Shown one piece after another: positions 14,287 to 22,680 of a DNA stretch of 40,128 nucleotides. The DNA comes from Clostridiaceae bacterium (lineage in GTDB: Bacteria > Bacillota > Clostridia > Oscillospirales > Acutalibacteraceae), in the NCBI GenBank assembly GCA_016288315.1, contig JAEEYU010000011.1, positions 1 through 40,128 of the forward strand, given 5' to 3'. The notes beneath the pieces are model-generated. The model was not told where the DNA came from and made no database searches. It saw nothing but the letters and a program-made list of their open reading frames with translations. A program made the position numbers and the translations under genes. The first letter of the stretch is position 1. Every line of letters begins with the position of its first letter.

Positions 14287-14309
14287 TTGTAAAGTGATTA
14301 CCTTTACAA
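14287..14309. promoter_or_regulatory. Palindromic operator-like site upstream of tRNA-Leu
   Basis: TTGTAAAG-TGATTAC-CTTTACAA: perfect 8-bp inverted repeat with a 7-nt spacer, ending 5 bp before the -35 box of tRNA-Leu and 19 bp upstream of the RluA-type start codon. It belongs to the same family as the copies at 602-734. Confidence 0.6.
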
Positions 14310-14314
14310 TGAGG

Positions 14315-14343
14315 TTGACAAAAATCCGCTTTTCTTATATAAT
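14315..14343 (+). promoter_or_regulatory. Consensus sigma-A promoter of tRNA-Leu
   Basis: TTGACA, 17-nt spacer, TATAAT: a perfect consensus, as expected for a stable RNA. The tRNA begins 14 bp after the -10 box. Confidence 0.9.
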
Positions 14344-14357
14344 ATTTTTTCGGATAT

Positions 14358-14444
14358 GCCGGTGTGGCGGAATTGGCAGACGCAAGGGACTTAAAATCCC
14401 TCGCTGGCAACAGTGTACCGGTTCAAGTCCGGTCACCGGCACCA
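14358..14444 (+). tRNA. tRNA-Leu (anticodon UAA), CCA encoded
   Basis: Acceptor arms GCCGGTG and CACCGGC pair perfectly. The anticodon stem AGGGA/TCCCT encloses loop CTTAAAA with anticodon TAA. A long variable arm (class II) and the T-arm CCGGTTCAAGTCCGG are present, followed by A and an encoded CCA. It reads UUA (and UUG by wobble) leucine codons. Confidence 0.97.
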
Positions 14445-14502
14445 GGAACGTTCCGTTTGCGTTTTGAAAACGAAAGTTTTCATAGGGGCGTTCGATTTAA
14501 TT

Positions 14503-14581
14503 GAATGACGATTTTCAAAGGGTTTTTATTGCAGGCAAGAGCGCAGTTGTGACCCGATGATTAAATCGTCATTCTTTTTTT
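14503..14581 (+). terminator. Long-range hairpin and T-run after tRNA-Leu
   Basis: GAATGACGATTT (14503-14514) is perfectly complementary to AAATCGTCATTC (14563-14574), followed by seven T. The loop is 48 nt, unusually large for a simple terminator. It ends the tRNA transcript and lies next to the stop of the convergent PHP gene at 14587. Confidence 0.65.
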
Positions 14582-14586
14582 GTCTG

Positions 14587-15360
14587 TTATTTCAGGGGTT
14601 TTAACGAAACGGTTCCAGCGAGTTTCAGCCCGTATTTTTCAACTATACGCCCGGCTTCGGACAGGGAGCCGCCGTCAAAAGCCGCCTCTGCCCTGTGGGC
14701 GTCAAAGCCGAAAACTGCCGTGCAGCCCTCTTCACCCGCAATTCTCCAGAAATCGTCGTTGGGATAATGCCGGTGATCTCTTATGCCGAGGAAGTTTATT
14801 TCAAGCGGAATATCCGCCTTTGCCGCCGCTTTGCAAAGCCGGCGGTTTTCGCGTTCATAGACGGCTTTGTCACCGGTGTAAAGAACGACATCTGGGTGGC
14901 AGATATAAGTAAACTTATTTGTTTTGATTGCTTCGAGCACGCAGTCAACATATTCGGCAAGTTCTTTTTCGCCGTTTATGCCTTCGCCGATATATTTGCC
15001 GTGCGGATGCTCGTTGCCGATAAAGTGCTGACCGAGAATCAGATATTCACTGCCCCAGCTGACGGCGTTTTCAAGCATCTTATCAAAATAGAGAGGGTAA
15101 TATTCCATCTCCCAGCCGATGTGTATTTCTATTTCGTTTTTGTATTCATCTCTGAGACTGCGAAGGGTTTTGAAGTAATCTTCAACCTCGCTTGTGTGCA
15201 CCCTGTAATCGGACTCATAGCCGTCGGGAAAGCGGAATGCGATGTGGTCAGAAAAGCCCATAATCCTGATTCCGCCTTCGATGGCTCTCTCAATATATTC
15301 CCGCTCCGTGCCGTCTGCGTGGTGGCAGCGGAATGTGTGCGTATGGTAGTTTGCAATCAT
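14587..15360 (-). CDS. PHP-domain phosphatase (histidinol-phosphatase-like)
   Basis: 257 aa. It starts MIANYHTHTFRCHHADGT with the HxH metal motif and continues with GFSDHIAF, a metal-binding Glu region (IGWEMEYYP), ILGQHF, YICHPDVVLY and GFDAHRAE, the ordered His/Asp set of the PHP family (trinuclear metal phosphoesterase). Histidinol-phosphatase HisK is the closest known activity, but no other his gene lies here, so another phosphate ester is possible. Its start codon overlaps the stop of the upstream isomerase (4 bp), indicating translational coupling on the minus strand. Confidence 0.85.
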   Translation of the reverse strand: MIANYHTHTFRCHHADGTEREYIERAIEGGIRIMGFSDHIAFRFPDGYESDYRVHTSEVEDYFKTLRSLRDEYKNEIEIHIGWEMEYYPLYFDKMLENAVSWGSEYLILGQHFIGNEHPHGKYIGEGINGEKELAEYVDCVLEAIKTNKFTYICHPDVVLYTGDKAVYERENRRLCKAAAKADIPLEINFLGIRDHRHYPNDDFWRIAGEEGCTAVFGFDAHRAEAAFDGGSLSEAGRIVEKYGLKLAGTVSLKPLK

Positions 15361-16211
15361 CTGTAATTACCTGCCTTGCGCTTTGCCGCAAAACGGCAAG
15401 CCCTTTTATATGCCTCGGCAAAAAACTCTTCAATTTCCATTTTGCCGTAAATGTCGTTTTCGTGCCTGCCCGGCTTGGAGATGCGGTTGAGTTCAAATGT
15501 GAGAATACCTTTGTAGCCGCATTCATCAAGCTCGCGGGCGGTTTCATCCCAGTTCCTGATACCGTCAAACGGGAGAAGATGCAGATCGTCAAGCCAGGTG
15601 ATTTCGCCGCGGCGCGAACGGATGCCGAGGTTGTCGTTTATATGTGTGGCGATAAGCTTGTCGCCGAAGCGCTTGATAAGATTGTGCGGGTGGTTGTAGC
15701 ACATTTCGTGACCTGTGTCGAGGCAGAATCGGACGCTTCTGCTGTTTGGAAAGGCGTTGAAAACTGCCTCGAGGTATTCGAGACCTTCAGTGTTTTCAAA
15801 CGCTATGCGGACGCCGAGTTCCTCCGCCTCGTCAATGACCTTTGCGAAGTTTTCGATTCCCTGCTCGTTGGGAGCATATTCCCTGTCGAAACCGATAAAG
15901 ACGTGGGAAACCATAACGGGCACATTATATTTTGCGCAGTCGCGCACACAGGCAATAAGCTCTGCGACCGCCTCCTCCTGCTGAGAGGAACTGCCGTGCC
16001 ACATATCGGCAACTTTGCCGAAGGGAGCGTGAACGGACTGGTAAACCATACCCGTCTCCTCTGCGAGGGCGGCGTAGTCTTCCATTCTGAAGCTGTAATC
16101 CCAGGGGGTGAAAAAAGCGTCAAATCCGCTTTGCTGCATAAGTTTTATCTGCTCATCATAAGGCAGATCAAACTGAGTGCTGACACCTAAGCAAAAAATG
16201 TTTCTGAACAT
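15357..16211 (-). CDS. Sugar phosphate isomerase/epimerase (AP endonuclease 2-type TIM barrel)
   Basis: 284 aa. Pattern of the xylose-isomerase-like TIM-barrel family: QSVHAPFG early, SHVFIGFD, IAFENTEG (metal-binding Glu), CLDTGHEM (Asp and His), THINDN and GILTFEL (last Glu), all in the usual order. A divalent-metal sugar isomerase or epimerase is expected. The start MFRN at 16211 is chosen because GGGGG lies 7 nt upstream; an ATG two codons earlier is too close to the RBS. It is the first gene of a two-gene minus-strand operon with the PHP phosphatase. Substrate unknown. Confidence 0.85.
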   Translation of the reverse strand: MFRNIFCLGVSTQFDLPYDEQIKLMQQSGFDAFFTPWDYSFRMEDYAALAEETGMVYQSVHAPFGKVADMWHGSSSQQEEAVAELIACVRDCAKYNVPVMVSHVFIGFDREYAPNEQGIENFAKVIDEAEELGVRIAFENTEGLEYLEAVFNAFPNSRSVRFCLDTGHEMCYNHPHNLIKRFGDKLIATHINDNLGIRSRRGEITWLDDLHLLPFDGIRNWDETARELDECGYKGILTFELNRISKPGRHENDIYGKMEIEEFFAEAYKRACRFAAKRKAGNYR

Positions 16212-16235
16212 AAACATGCCCCCTTTTATGCTCAT

Positions 16236-16265
16236 ATTATAGATTAAGCCGTCCGCCTGTGTCAA
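16236..16265 (-). promoter_or_regulatory. Promoter of the isomerase-PHP operon
   Basis: On the reverse strand TTGACA, 18-nt spacer, TATAAT. It is back to back with the plus-strand promoter at 16275-16303. Confidence 0.75.
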
Positions 16266-16274
16266 TAATAGTGA

Positions 16275-16303
16275 TTGACTATTTTTCCGTATTATTTTAT
16301 AAT
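16275..16303 (+). promoter_or_regulatory. Promoter of the lipoprotein-GH2-DUF3798 operon
   Basis: TTGACT, 17-nt spacer, TATAAT; leader about 38 nt. Confidence 0.75.
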
Positions 16304-16347
16304 ATTTAAGATGGTGCGGATAAACAGAATAAATTGGAGATGATGTT

Positions 16348-16914
16348 TTGAAACGGTTTGTTTCACTTATTTCGGCAGTGATTCTGATTTTTTCATTTGC
16401 CTCCTGCGGCAGTCAGACAAAAGAAGCGGCGACTGCCCCCGGCGGCGTGCCCGAGCTGTATGTGGGCGAAGGGTTCCGCACAATTCTTTCGACTCTTATG
16501 ACGGGCAATTTCAATATTGTTGAAAAGGTTGCCGTTTTCGGAAGACCTCAGACGGATGAAAACGGCAGGGTATCCGAACCGGATGAAAGAAATTACGCCC
16601 TTGACTCTTACGATGCGCTGCTGGTTCTTTTCAGATCTGTTTACACCGAAGAAAAAGCGGAAAAGCTTATTGAAAAATGCGGCTATTACGAAAAAGACGG
16701 CGCTCTGTATTCAAATAAAAAGGCGAAAGACGAAGGCGCCTCTTTCGATATAAGCAGTATGAAAATCGAAGTTACCGAAAAGGATGACAAAAGTTGCTCG
16801 TTCAACGTAACGGTAATTAAAACGGACGGCAGCGGAAAACAGAAAGAAAAAAGCTTCAGGTGCAAAGCGGTTTGCGAAAACGGCACCTGGCTGCTCGAAG
16901 ATATGTATTATTAA
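16348..16914 (+). CDS. Putative lipoprotein of unknown function
   Basis: 188 aa, starting at TTG with GGAGA 8 nt upstream; nearby ATG triplets in other frames run into stops at once. The signal peptide MKRFVSLISAVILIFSFASC ends in a lipobox (FASC), so it should be lipid-anchored to the outer face of the membrane. The mature part is a small domain of mixed helix and strand ending in a typical KAVCENGTWLLEDMYY, which resembles the strand ending seen in NTF2-like/SnoaL-type lipoproteins; that similarity is weak. It is the first gene of an operon with a GH2 enzyme 17 bp downstream. Confidence 0.8.
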   Translation: MKRFVSLISAVILIFSFASCGSQTKEAATAPGGVPELYVGEGFRTILSTLMTGNFNIVEKVAVFGRPQTDENGRVSEPDERNYALDSYDALLVLFRSVYTEEKAEKLIEKCGYYEKDGALYSNKKAKDEGASFDISSMKIEVTEKDDKSCSFNVTVIKTDGSGKQKEKSFRCKAVCENGTWLLEDMYY

Positions 16915-16931
16915 GCGGAGGGAGATTCAAT

Positions 16932-18689
16932 ATGACAGTTCTTAAAACAAGATGGACAGATTCGGTTGACACCGCCTGCCCGAGAAACGAATACCCGAGA
17001 CCTCAGCTTGTGAGGGATGATTGGCTCTGCCTCAACGGCGAGTATGATTATGCAATCACCCCTGACACAAACGAAAGGCCGAAAAATTTTGACGGCAGAA
17101 TCACAGTTCCCTTCGCAATAGAGAGTCTGCTCTCCGGCGTAGGTCATACGCTTATGCCCGACGAGCGTCTGTGGTATCGCAGGTATTTCACTCTTCCTGA
17201 ATCTTTTGAAGGCAAGCGTGCGCTCCTGCATTTTGAGGCGGTTGACTGGCAGTGCGAGGTTTATGTGAACTGCGTTAAAGTCGGCGGTCACACGGGCGGC
17301 TACTGCCCCTTCACCTTTGACATAACCGAAAACCTCAAAGAAGGCGAAAACGAGCTGATAGTCAAGGTCTATGACCCCACGGATGACGGTTGGCAGCAGA
17401 GAGGCAAGCAAGTCCACAAATCAAAGGGCTTCTGGTATACCTCAACATCGGGTATATGGCAACCCGTCTGGCTTGAGCCCGTTGATTTAAGTCATATTGA
17501 AAATATAAAAATAACTCCCGATATAGATAAAAGCTCTGTTGCCCTCAAGGTTGAAACAAGCGAAAAAGGCGGTAAGCTCACGGCGAAGATTCTCAAGGAA
17601 GACACCGAAATATTCAGCGGCGAAATAAGCCGGGATTGTGAAATTCCGATAAACGACCTTCGTCTGTGGAGCCCGGAGGACCCGTTCCTCTACGACCTTG
17701 AAATCACGCTTGAAAACGACGGCGACACCGACACGGTAAAAAGCTATTTCGGTATGCGCAAATTCAGCATCGGCAAAGATATGACGGGCATACCGCGCAT
17801 AATGCTCAACAACGCCCCGTATTTTCAGAGAGGTCTGCTCGACCAGGGCTACTGGCCCGACGGCGGTCTTACCGCGCCCTGCGACGAGGCGATGATATTT
17901 GACATTGAAGAAATGAAAAAGCTCGGCTTCAATATGCTTCGCAAACACATCAAAACCGAGCCCGCACGCTGGTATTACCACTGCGACCGTCTCGGAATGA
18001 TAGTCTGGCAGGATATGATAAGCGGCGGAAAGGCGCTCAACCCCATTTATGCAGGCGGTCTGCCGAACATAAACGTTCACGTGAAAGACAACCAGTATAA
18101 GATGTTCAACCGCGACCTGCCCGAATGGCGCGAACAGTTCAAAGAGGAGCTGTTTGAGGTTATAGACTGGCTTTACAACTTCACCTGCATCGGCTGCTGG
18201 GTGCCGTTCAATGAGGGCTGGGGTCAGTTTGACGCAAAGGAAATCGGTGAAAAGGTCAAGGCATACGACCCCTCAAGAGTCATCGACCACGCAAGCGGCT
18301 GGCACGACCAGGGAGGTCCCGACTTCAAGAGCGTTCACAAATACATCTTCCCCGTTCATTTGCCAACGGCGCGCAGGCAGGCGGGAAGGCCCTTTGTTCT
18401 TAGCGAATACGGCGGATACAGCCGCACAATAAAGGGTCACGTGTGGAACCTTCAGAGAAGCTTCGGATATGTCAGATTCGGCACAAAGATGTCTTTGTCA
18501 CAGGGTTACAGAATACTGCACGAAAAGCAGATTATTCCGCTTATTGCAAAAGGTCTTTCGGCAACGGTTTACACTCAGGTAAGCGACGTTGAGTTTGAAG
18601 TCAACGGCATTTACACCTATGACCGTGAAGTTCTTAAAATGGATGCCGACATTATAAAAGAAATCAACTCTAAAATGATTCTTCCGTAA
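16932..18689 (+). CDS. Glycoside hydrolase family 2 enzyme, no signal peptide
   Basis: 585 aa from the ATG behind GGAGGGAG. The order is GH2: a jelly-roll sugar-binding domain (about 20-185, with TVPFAIESLLSGVG and YRRYFTLPESFEG), an Ig-like domain (about 190-280), and a TIM barrel from about 290. Acid/base Glu is E428 in WVPFNEGWGQF, the nucleophile is E492 in FVLSEYGGYS. The chain ends soon after the barrel, so it is a compact GH2 lacking the extra C-terminal domains of LacZ. Expected to be a cytoplasmic exo-acting beta-glycosidase (galactosidase, glucuronidase or mannosidase type cannot be separated). It is flanked in the operon by two lipoproteins. Confidence 0.9.
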   Translation: MTVLKTRWTDSVDTACPRNEYPRPQLVRDDWLCLNGEYDYAITPDTNERPKNFDGRITVPFAIESLLSGVGHTLMPDERLWYRRYFTLPESFEGKRALLHFEAVDWQCEVYVNCVKVGGHTGGYCPFTFDITENLKEGENELIVKVYDPTDDGWQQRGKQVHKSKGFWYTSTSGIWQPVWLEPVDLSHIENIKITPDIDKSSVALKVETSEKGGKLTAKILKEDTEIFSGEISRDCEIPINDLRLWSPEDPFLYDLEITLENDGDTDTVKSYFGMRKFSIGKDMTGIPRIMLNNAPYFQRGLLDQGYWPDGGLTAPCDEAMIFDIEEMKKLGFNMLRKHIKTEPARWYYHCDRLGMIVWQDMISGGKALNPIYAGGLPNINVHVKDNQYKMFNRDLPEWREQFKEELFEVIDWLYNFTCIGCWVPFNEGWGQFDAKEIGEKVKAYDPSRVIDHASGWHDQGGPDFKSVHKYIFPVHLPTARRQAGRPFVLSEYGGYSRTIKGHVWNLQRSFGYVRFGTKMSLSQGYRILHEKQIIPLIAKGLSATVYTQVSDVEFEVNGIYTYDREVLKMDADIIKEINSKMILP

Positions 18690-18699
18690 GGAGAATAAT

Positions 18700-19830
18700 A
18701 TGTTTCGAAAAATTACCGCATTTCTTCTTGCCGTGTGCCTTGTTTTAGGTTTATGCGCCTGCGGCAGAGAAATAAAGACAGACAAAAAAATTGCAATAAT
18801 CACCGCTCCGAAGGATGAATACCCCGAGGATTATATGGCAGTGAAGGCGCTCGCAGAGCAATACCCCGACACTGTTATTCACAAGGAGCTGCCCGATACG
18901 CGCATTCTTCATCCGGGAGACCCGGAGGTTATGACCGTTGCGCAGGAGCTTGCCGCCGACCCGGCGGTGGGTGCGATAATCTTTGCACGTGCGGTCAGGT
19001 TCTCATCCGCCGCCATATTGAAGGCGAAGGCACTGAGCCCGGAGCTTGTTATTGCGGCTGTTGAGCCGGAGGACGACATAAAGGCAGTTGCCGGTTCCGC
19101 CGATTTTGTTACCGCCTGCGACTGGACTGCAGCGGCGGGCGAAATCGTTTCAAGAGCAAAGGATGCGGGCACGGAATACTTTGTGTTTTTCTCATATTCA
19201 CGGCTCAATATGAATTCTCTTGTTGAAGGCGAGCAGAACGCACTCAAAAGCGAGTGTGAAAACGCCGGAATAGAGTTTATTGCCGACAACGGCAACGACC
19301 CCGGCGGCGGATTCACCGACGAGACGGGAATAGTAAAAGCGAACGACGTTATTAAAGAACGCCTTGCCTACCTTGAAAACAAGGGCAGAATAAAGGGTGA
19401 AAACGTTGTGCTCTTCTCCGCGGATGTTACCGTTCAGCAGACGCTTGTTGAGCTTGCAGATGAAAACGGGATGATTTATATCTGCCCCGAATTTCCCGGC
19501 ATATTCAGCGGAACAGGCGGTGCATACGGCGTTGACCTGCCCGAAAGCATTGACGCTTCAAAAGAATACATCGGTGCATTGAAAAATGCCGTCAAATCGG
19601 GCAGTTTTTCATCAAAGCTGTTTTATTACGGTTTTCCGCTGATGACCGCACTGATTAATGCGACATTTTACGGCGTCGTTGACATTCTTCAGTGCTCAGC
19701 CGGTTCGCTTGCGGAGTGCATAACATCAAATCTCAGAAAAGCGGCGAAGAACAGAAAGTTTGCTGTATCGCAGGGCGATGACCCGAATGTGTTTTACGGC
19801 TACTGCCCTGACATACAGAGAATTAAATAA
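18700..19830 (+). CDS. DUF3798-type lipoprotein (periplasmic-binding-protein-like fold)
   Basis: 376 aa. Signal peptide and lipobox MFRKITAFLLAVCLVLGLCAC, then a chain that alternates strands and helices like type I periplasmic binding proteins: KIAIITAPKDEYPEDYMAVK, VGAIIFARAVRFSSAAILKA, YFVFFSYSRLN, VVLFSADVTVQQTLVELADE and SGTGGAYGVDLP. I recognise this as the DUF3798 family of clostridial lipoproteins by these features. Ligand unknown. It starts 10 bp after the GH2 gene and is followed by a terminator, so it closes the three-gene operon. No ABC permease or ATPase is nearby, which argues against a normal importer component. Confidence 0.75.
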   Translation: MFRKITAFLLAVCLVLGLCACGREIKTDKKIAIITAPKDEYPEDYMAVKALAEQYPDTVIHKELPDTRILHPGDPEVMTVAQELAADPAVGAIIFARAVRFSSAAILKAKALSPELVIAAVEPEDDIKAVAGSADFVTACDWTAAAGEIVSRAKDAGTEYFVFFSYSRLNMNSLVEGEQNALKSECENAGIEFIADNGNDPGGGFTDETGIVKANDVIKERLAYLENKGRIKGENVVLFSADVTVQQTLVELADENGMIYICPEFPGIFSGTGGAYGVDLPESIDASKEYIGALKNAVKSGSFSSKLFYYGFPLMTALINATFYGVVDILQCSAGSLAECITSNLRKAAKNRKFAVSQGDDPNVFYGYCPDIQRIK

Positions 19831-19848
19831 AGCATAACAAAGAAAATG

Positions 19849-19871
19849 CGGGCTGTCGGTTGACAGCCCGT
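19849..19871. terminator. Bidirectional terminator with GGCTGTC-GGTT-GACAGCC core
   Basis: CGGGCTGTC-GGTT-GACAGCCCG between convergent genes, T-rich on both sides. The same core recurs at 33031-33058. Confidence 0.8.
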
Positions 19872-19890
19872 TATTATATTATCTTTTATC

Positions 19891-21279
19891 TTAAAGTAAA
19901 TCGCCTGTTCTGAGTTTTCTTATCCAGTCAAGAATTGTTGTTTTGATTGCGGTGAGCTTTTCTTTTTGCATACCTGAACGCTGTTCGGGAGTGCCTGCCA
20001 TATCAATAAGACCGAAGGTCATAAGCGAGGTTTTGTCGGAATAGCCATCGGTGAAATTCGCCGCATAGCCGGCAAATGTGGTGCGTGTGAATTTGCCGCC
20101 GTCTGTTCTCAGAACGGAGCCGAACTTTTGCATAAGAGTTTCGTAGCTGTCTTTTTCATAGTCAATTTTTTCAATATCCGACGAGCCGTAAAGGAACCAG
20201 GGTGATTTGTCGGCATCGGGACCTGCTCCCTTGTATGTCCAGGTGGTCCAACTCAGGTTTCTGCTGTTGAAAAGAGAGAGCATATAGCCGAAGGTTGTGA
20301 GACCGCGCGGATAAAACTCGCCGATATAAAAAGGAGCGTTGTAATTTGCGTTTTTAATCTCGTTTGCCTTGCGCAGAACAGTGAAATTTGTTATGTCGTA
20401 GATGTGCTCCTGGTAAACAATATTCTTCCAGCCGTAAACATCGGGAGAGGCAATAGCCGAAGGATCCCAGATTGCCTCCATACAGATGATATGGTCGGGG
20501 TCAACGGCTCTGACCGCCTTGTAGAGGTCGTTGCTGAAATCCCAGAAGGTCTGCTGAAAGCTGCCGTCGCGCGTGATGTTTGTGCCGAGAGGCTCATTCA
20601 TAAGGTCATACATTGCAATTACGCTCTCGCCCGCATAGTGCTTTGCAAGTTCAACCCAGAAATCGAGGGTTACCTTTCTGTATGCCCTGCCCTTTTCGGT
20701 GTCATCAAACAGAGACATCGACTTTGACTGACCGCAGTGGTCGTAATCATTCTGATAGCCGGGCAGACCGTGAAGGTCAATTATGAGATAAAGCCCGTAT
20801 TTGCGGCACATATCAACAACGCCGTCAAGCTCACTGAAATCTATTTCGCCGTCTGCCGTTCTATACCACGTGCCGCTGTCATCGCTCTGAAGGTTGCGAT
20901 ACCAGATGGGCAGGCGCACAACGTTCATGCCGAGGTCGGCAACGTTTTTGTAATCGGTTTCGGTTATCCAGTTGCTTCTGTAGGTTTTGAAAAGCTCGTG
21001 CGTTTTCTCCTGCCCGAAGCGTTCAACGAGAGTTTTGTAAACTCCCTCTTCGCCTGCGGGGTTGGTGTAGGGGCAGAACCAGTCTTCCATAATGCCCCAG
21101 CCGCCGAAGTTTGTGCCGCGCAGAACAACCTCGTTGCCCTGTGCGTCAAATATTTTTTCGCCTTCGGTGTGGAGCAGGGGCAGAGTTGTGCTCTGCGCAA
21201 AAACGAAGGCGGGCAGGCAGGTGAATGCCATAATAACGGCAAGCAGAAACGCCGCTGTTCTTTTTATTGTTTTTTTCAT
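19891..21279 (-). CDS. Secreted GH5 glucanase (exo-1,3-glucanase-like)
   Basis: 462 aa with signal peptide 1-28 (cleavage after VFA). The sequence VVLRGTNFGGWGIMEDWFCP, NVVRLPIWY and LIIDLHGLPGYQN matches the branch of GH5 that contains exo-beta-1,3-glucanases. Acid/base Glu is E229 in YDLMNEPLG, the nucleophile is E321 in FYIGEFYP. It ends with an amphipathic helix (LTAIKTTILDWIRKLRTG). Third gene of a minus-strand operon, 17 bp after the FAD reductase gene. As the only secreted GH5 in the window it is likely to release oligosaccharides outside the cell. Exact linkage not determinable. Confidence 0.9.
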   Translation of the reverse strand: MKKTIKRTAAFLLAVIMAFTCLPAFVFAQSTTLPLLHTEGEKIFDAQGNEVVLRGTNFGGWGIMEDWFCPYTNPAGEEGVYKTLVERFGQEKTHELFKTYRSNWITETDYKNVADLGMNVVRLPIWYRNLQSDDSGTWYRTADGEIDFSELDGVVDMCRKYGLYLIIDLHGLPGYQNDYDHCGQSKSMSLFDDTEKGRAYRKVTLDFWVELAKHYAGESVIAMYDLMNEPLGTNITRDGSFQQTFWDFSNDLYKAVRAVDPDHIICMEAIWDPSAIASPDVYGWKNIVYQEHIYDITNFTVLRKANEIKNANYNAPFYIGEFYPRGLTTFGYMLSLFNSRNLSWTTWTYKGAGPDADKSPWFLYGSSDIEKIDYEKDSYETLMQKFGSVLRTDGGKFTRTTFAGYAANFTDGYSDKTSLMTFGLIDMAGTPEQRSGMQKEKLTAIKTTILDWIRKLRTGDLL

Positions 21280-21296
21280 AATTACGACCTCCGGTT

Positions 21297-22664
21297 TTAT
21301 TGATTGTCTGTCTGAAGTTCCTGCGACGGACTGCGCCTGACGGAATTGAAAAACTCGTTGTATTTTTCAGCCCATTTTTCAATGTCGGAGCGCTCGTATC
21401 TGTTGGGGAACGACGGTTCGACCGCTGCGAACCTGCCGATATTTGAAACTATTGTGAGAAGCTTGGAACGCAGTTCGGGCATCTCGCCGAGAATCTGCAG
21501 TTTTGATTTTAAGGTTGAAAAGAATTTGCCCTTGATTACCGTTTCAAGTCTGCCTTCTGAGAACGCCTGAAGCTCCTCGCTTGAAATAAGCCCGGTTGCA
21601 AACATACGGTCCACCTCTTCGGCGGTAACAAAAGGCAGGAAGTTTTTGGCTATTGCAATTCTGCAGGCGCCGAAGCCGATTTCTCTGAAAAAGGTTTTTT
21701 CGTATTCCCAGAGCGTTTCGGCGGTGTAAAAGCCGTCTGAATCCGCAAGAACGGCGTTTGCAAGCATTGTGCCTGCGCGCAGACTGTATGCAATGCCGGA
21801 TCCCTTGAGCGAGTAAGTCATAAATGCGCTGTCGCCCACTGCCGCGTAACCGTCTGCCACTAAAACGGCGAGAGGCTGGCGCACGGGGATGTCCACAAAA
21901 TAACCGCCGCGTATAAGCTTTGTGCCCATCTGCGGGTTTTTGATGCTCAGCGTATGCAGGCAGGGCGCGAGAGCACTGTAAGAGGTCTCGTCAAATCTTG
22001 CAATAAGTGCGTCTGTGTATTCGTCATCCGTAACGAGCCACATAAGTCCCTCCGTGCCGTCATTATAGAGGTAGAGGTTGTAATTCGTTTCGGGTCTGGG
22101 AGCATCTTTGACATTTTCAAAATATGCGCGGTAGGTGTGAAGAACATCGAAATGCGCAGGGGATTTTTCAATCATTGTAAAGCCGGGCAGATTTGAGCGA
22201 ACGGGAGAGTTCATACCGCAGGCGTCTATTATCAGGTCTGCGTAGAACCTGCCTTTGTCTGTTTCAATGCCTGCCACGCGGCAGCCGAGAATGAGCGGCG
22301 CTTTGATTTCGGTTTCGTAAACAATCTGCGCACCTGCGTTTTCGGCAAGGGAGATTAGATACTCGTGAAGCTCCTTACGTTCAACCGTCAGGGTCTCGCT
22401 GCCCTCTTTCGCGGGCAGGGTGAGAACGGGAGTGTCATCGCCGACGGCAACGAACGTGAGGTTGTTGCTTTTTGCCCTGTAGTGCTCCGGAATCTCAATA
22501 CCGGCATACTCCATTGCGCCCGCTTCGAACGAATCGCGCTGGTCGAGGTAATACTCCCCTTTTTTGTGCCTGTCATAAACAGTAACTTTATGACCTGCGG
22601 CGGCAAGCTTTATTGCGGCGACAAGACCGCCGTGACCTGCGCCCGCAACTATGATTTCCGACAT
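21297..22664 (-). CDS. FAD-dependent oxidoreductase, geranylgeranyl-reductase-like
   Basis: 455 aa. The N-terminal dinucleotide fold AGAGHGGLVAAIKLAAAGHKV has the GxGxxG motif (7-12), a second FAD contact is LIIDACGMNSPVR, and the third is AAVGDSAFMTYSLKGSGIAY, the GD motif of the aromatic hydroxylase/geranylgeranyl reductase superfamily. The C-terminal 120 residues are helical. A reductase or monooxygenase acting on lipid-like or aromatic substrates is expected. It lies between a YhhN-type membrane protein (16 bp upstream) and a secreted GH5 (17 bp downstream); the first pairing hints at membrane-lipid chemistry, the second does not fit any obvious pathway. Confidence 0.8.
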   Translation of the reverse strand: MSEIIVAGAGHGGLVAAIKLAAAGHKVTVYDRHKKGEYYLDQRDSFEAGAMEYAGIEIPEHYRAKSNNLTFVAVGDDTPVLTLPAKEGSETLTVERKELHEYLISLAENAGAQIVYETEIKAPLILGCRVAGIETDKGRFYADLIIDACGMNSPVRSNLPGFTMIEKSPAHFDVLHTYRAYFENVKDAPRPETNYNLYLYNDGTEGLMWLVTDDEYTDALIARFDETSYSALAPCLHTLSIKNPQMGTKLIRGGYFVDIPVRQPLAVLVADGYAAVGDSAFMTYSLKGSGIAYSLRAGTMLANAVLADSDGFYTAETLWEYEKTFFREIGFGACRIAIAKNFLPFVTAEEVDRMFATGLISSEELQAFSEGRLETVIKGKFFSTLKSKLQILGEMPELRSKLLTIVSNIGRFAAVEPSFPNRYERSDIEKWAEKYNEFFNSVRRSPSQELQTDNQ

Positions 22665-22680
22665 AAAACCGCCTTCCTTT

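Noticed and set aside
14695-15366. 223-aa plus-strand frame over the PHP phosphatase
   Set aside because: The minus strand carries all PHP motifs and a coupled start; the plus frame has no RBS or recognisable domain.
15333-16190. 285-aa plus-strand frame over the sugar isomerase
   Set aside because: Antisense shadow of a well-conserved TIM-barrel gene.
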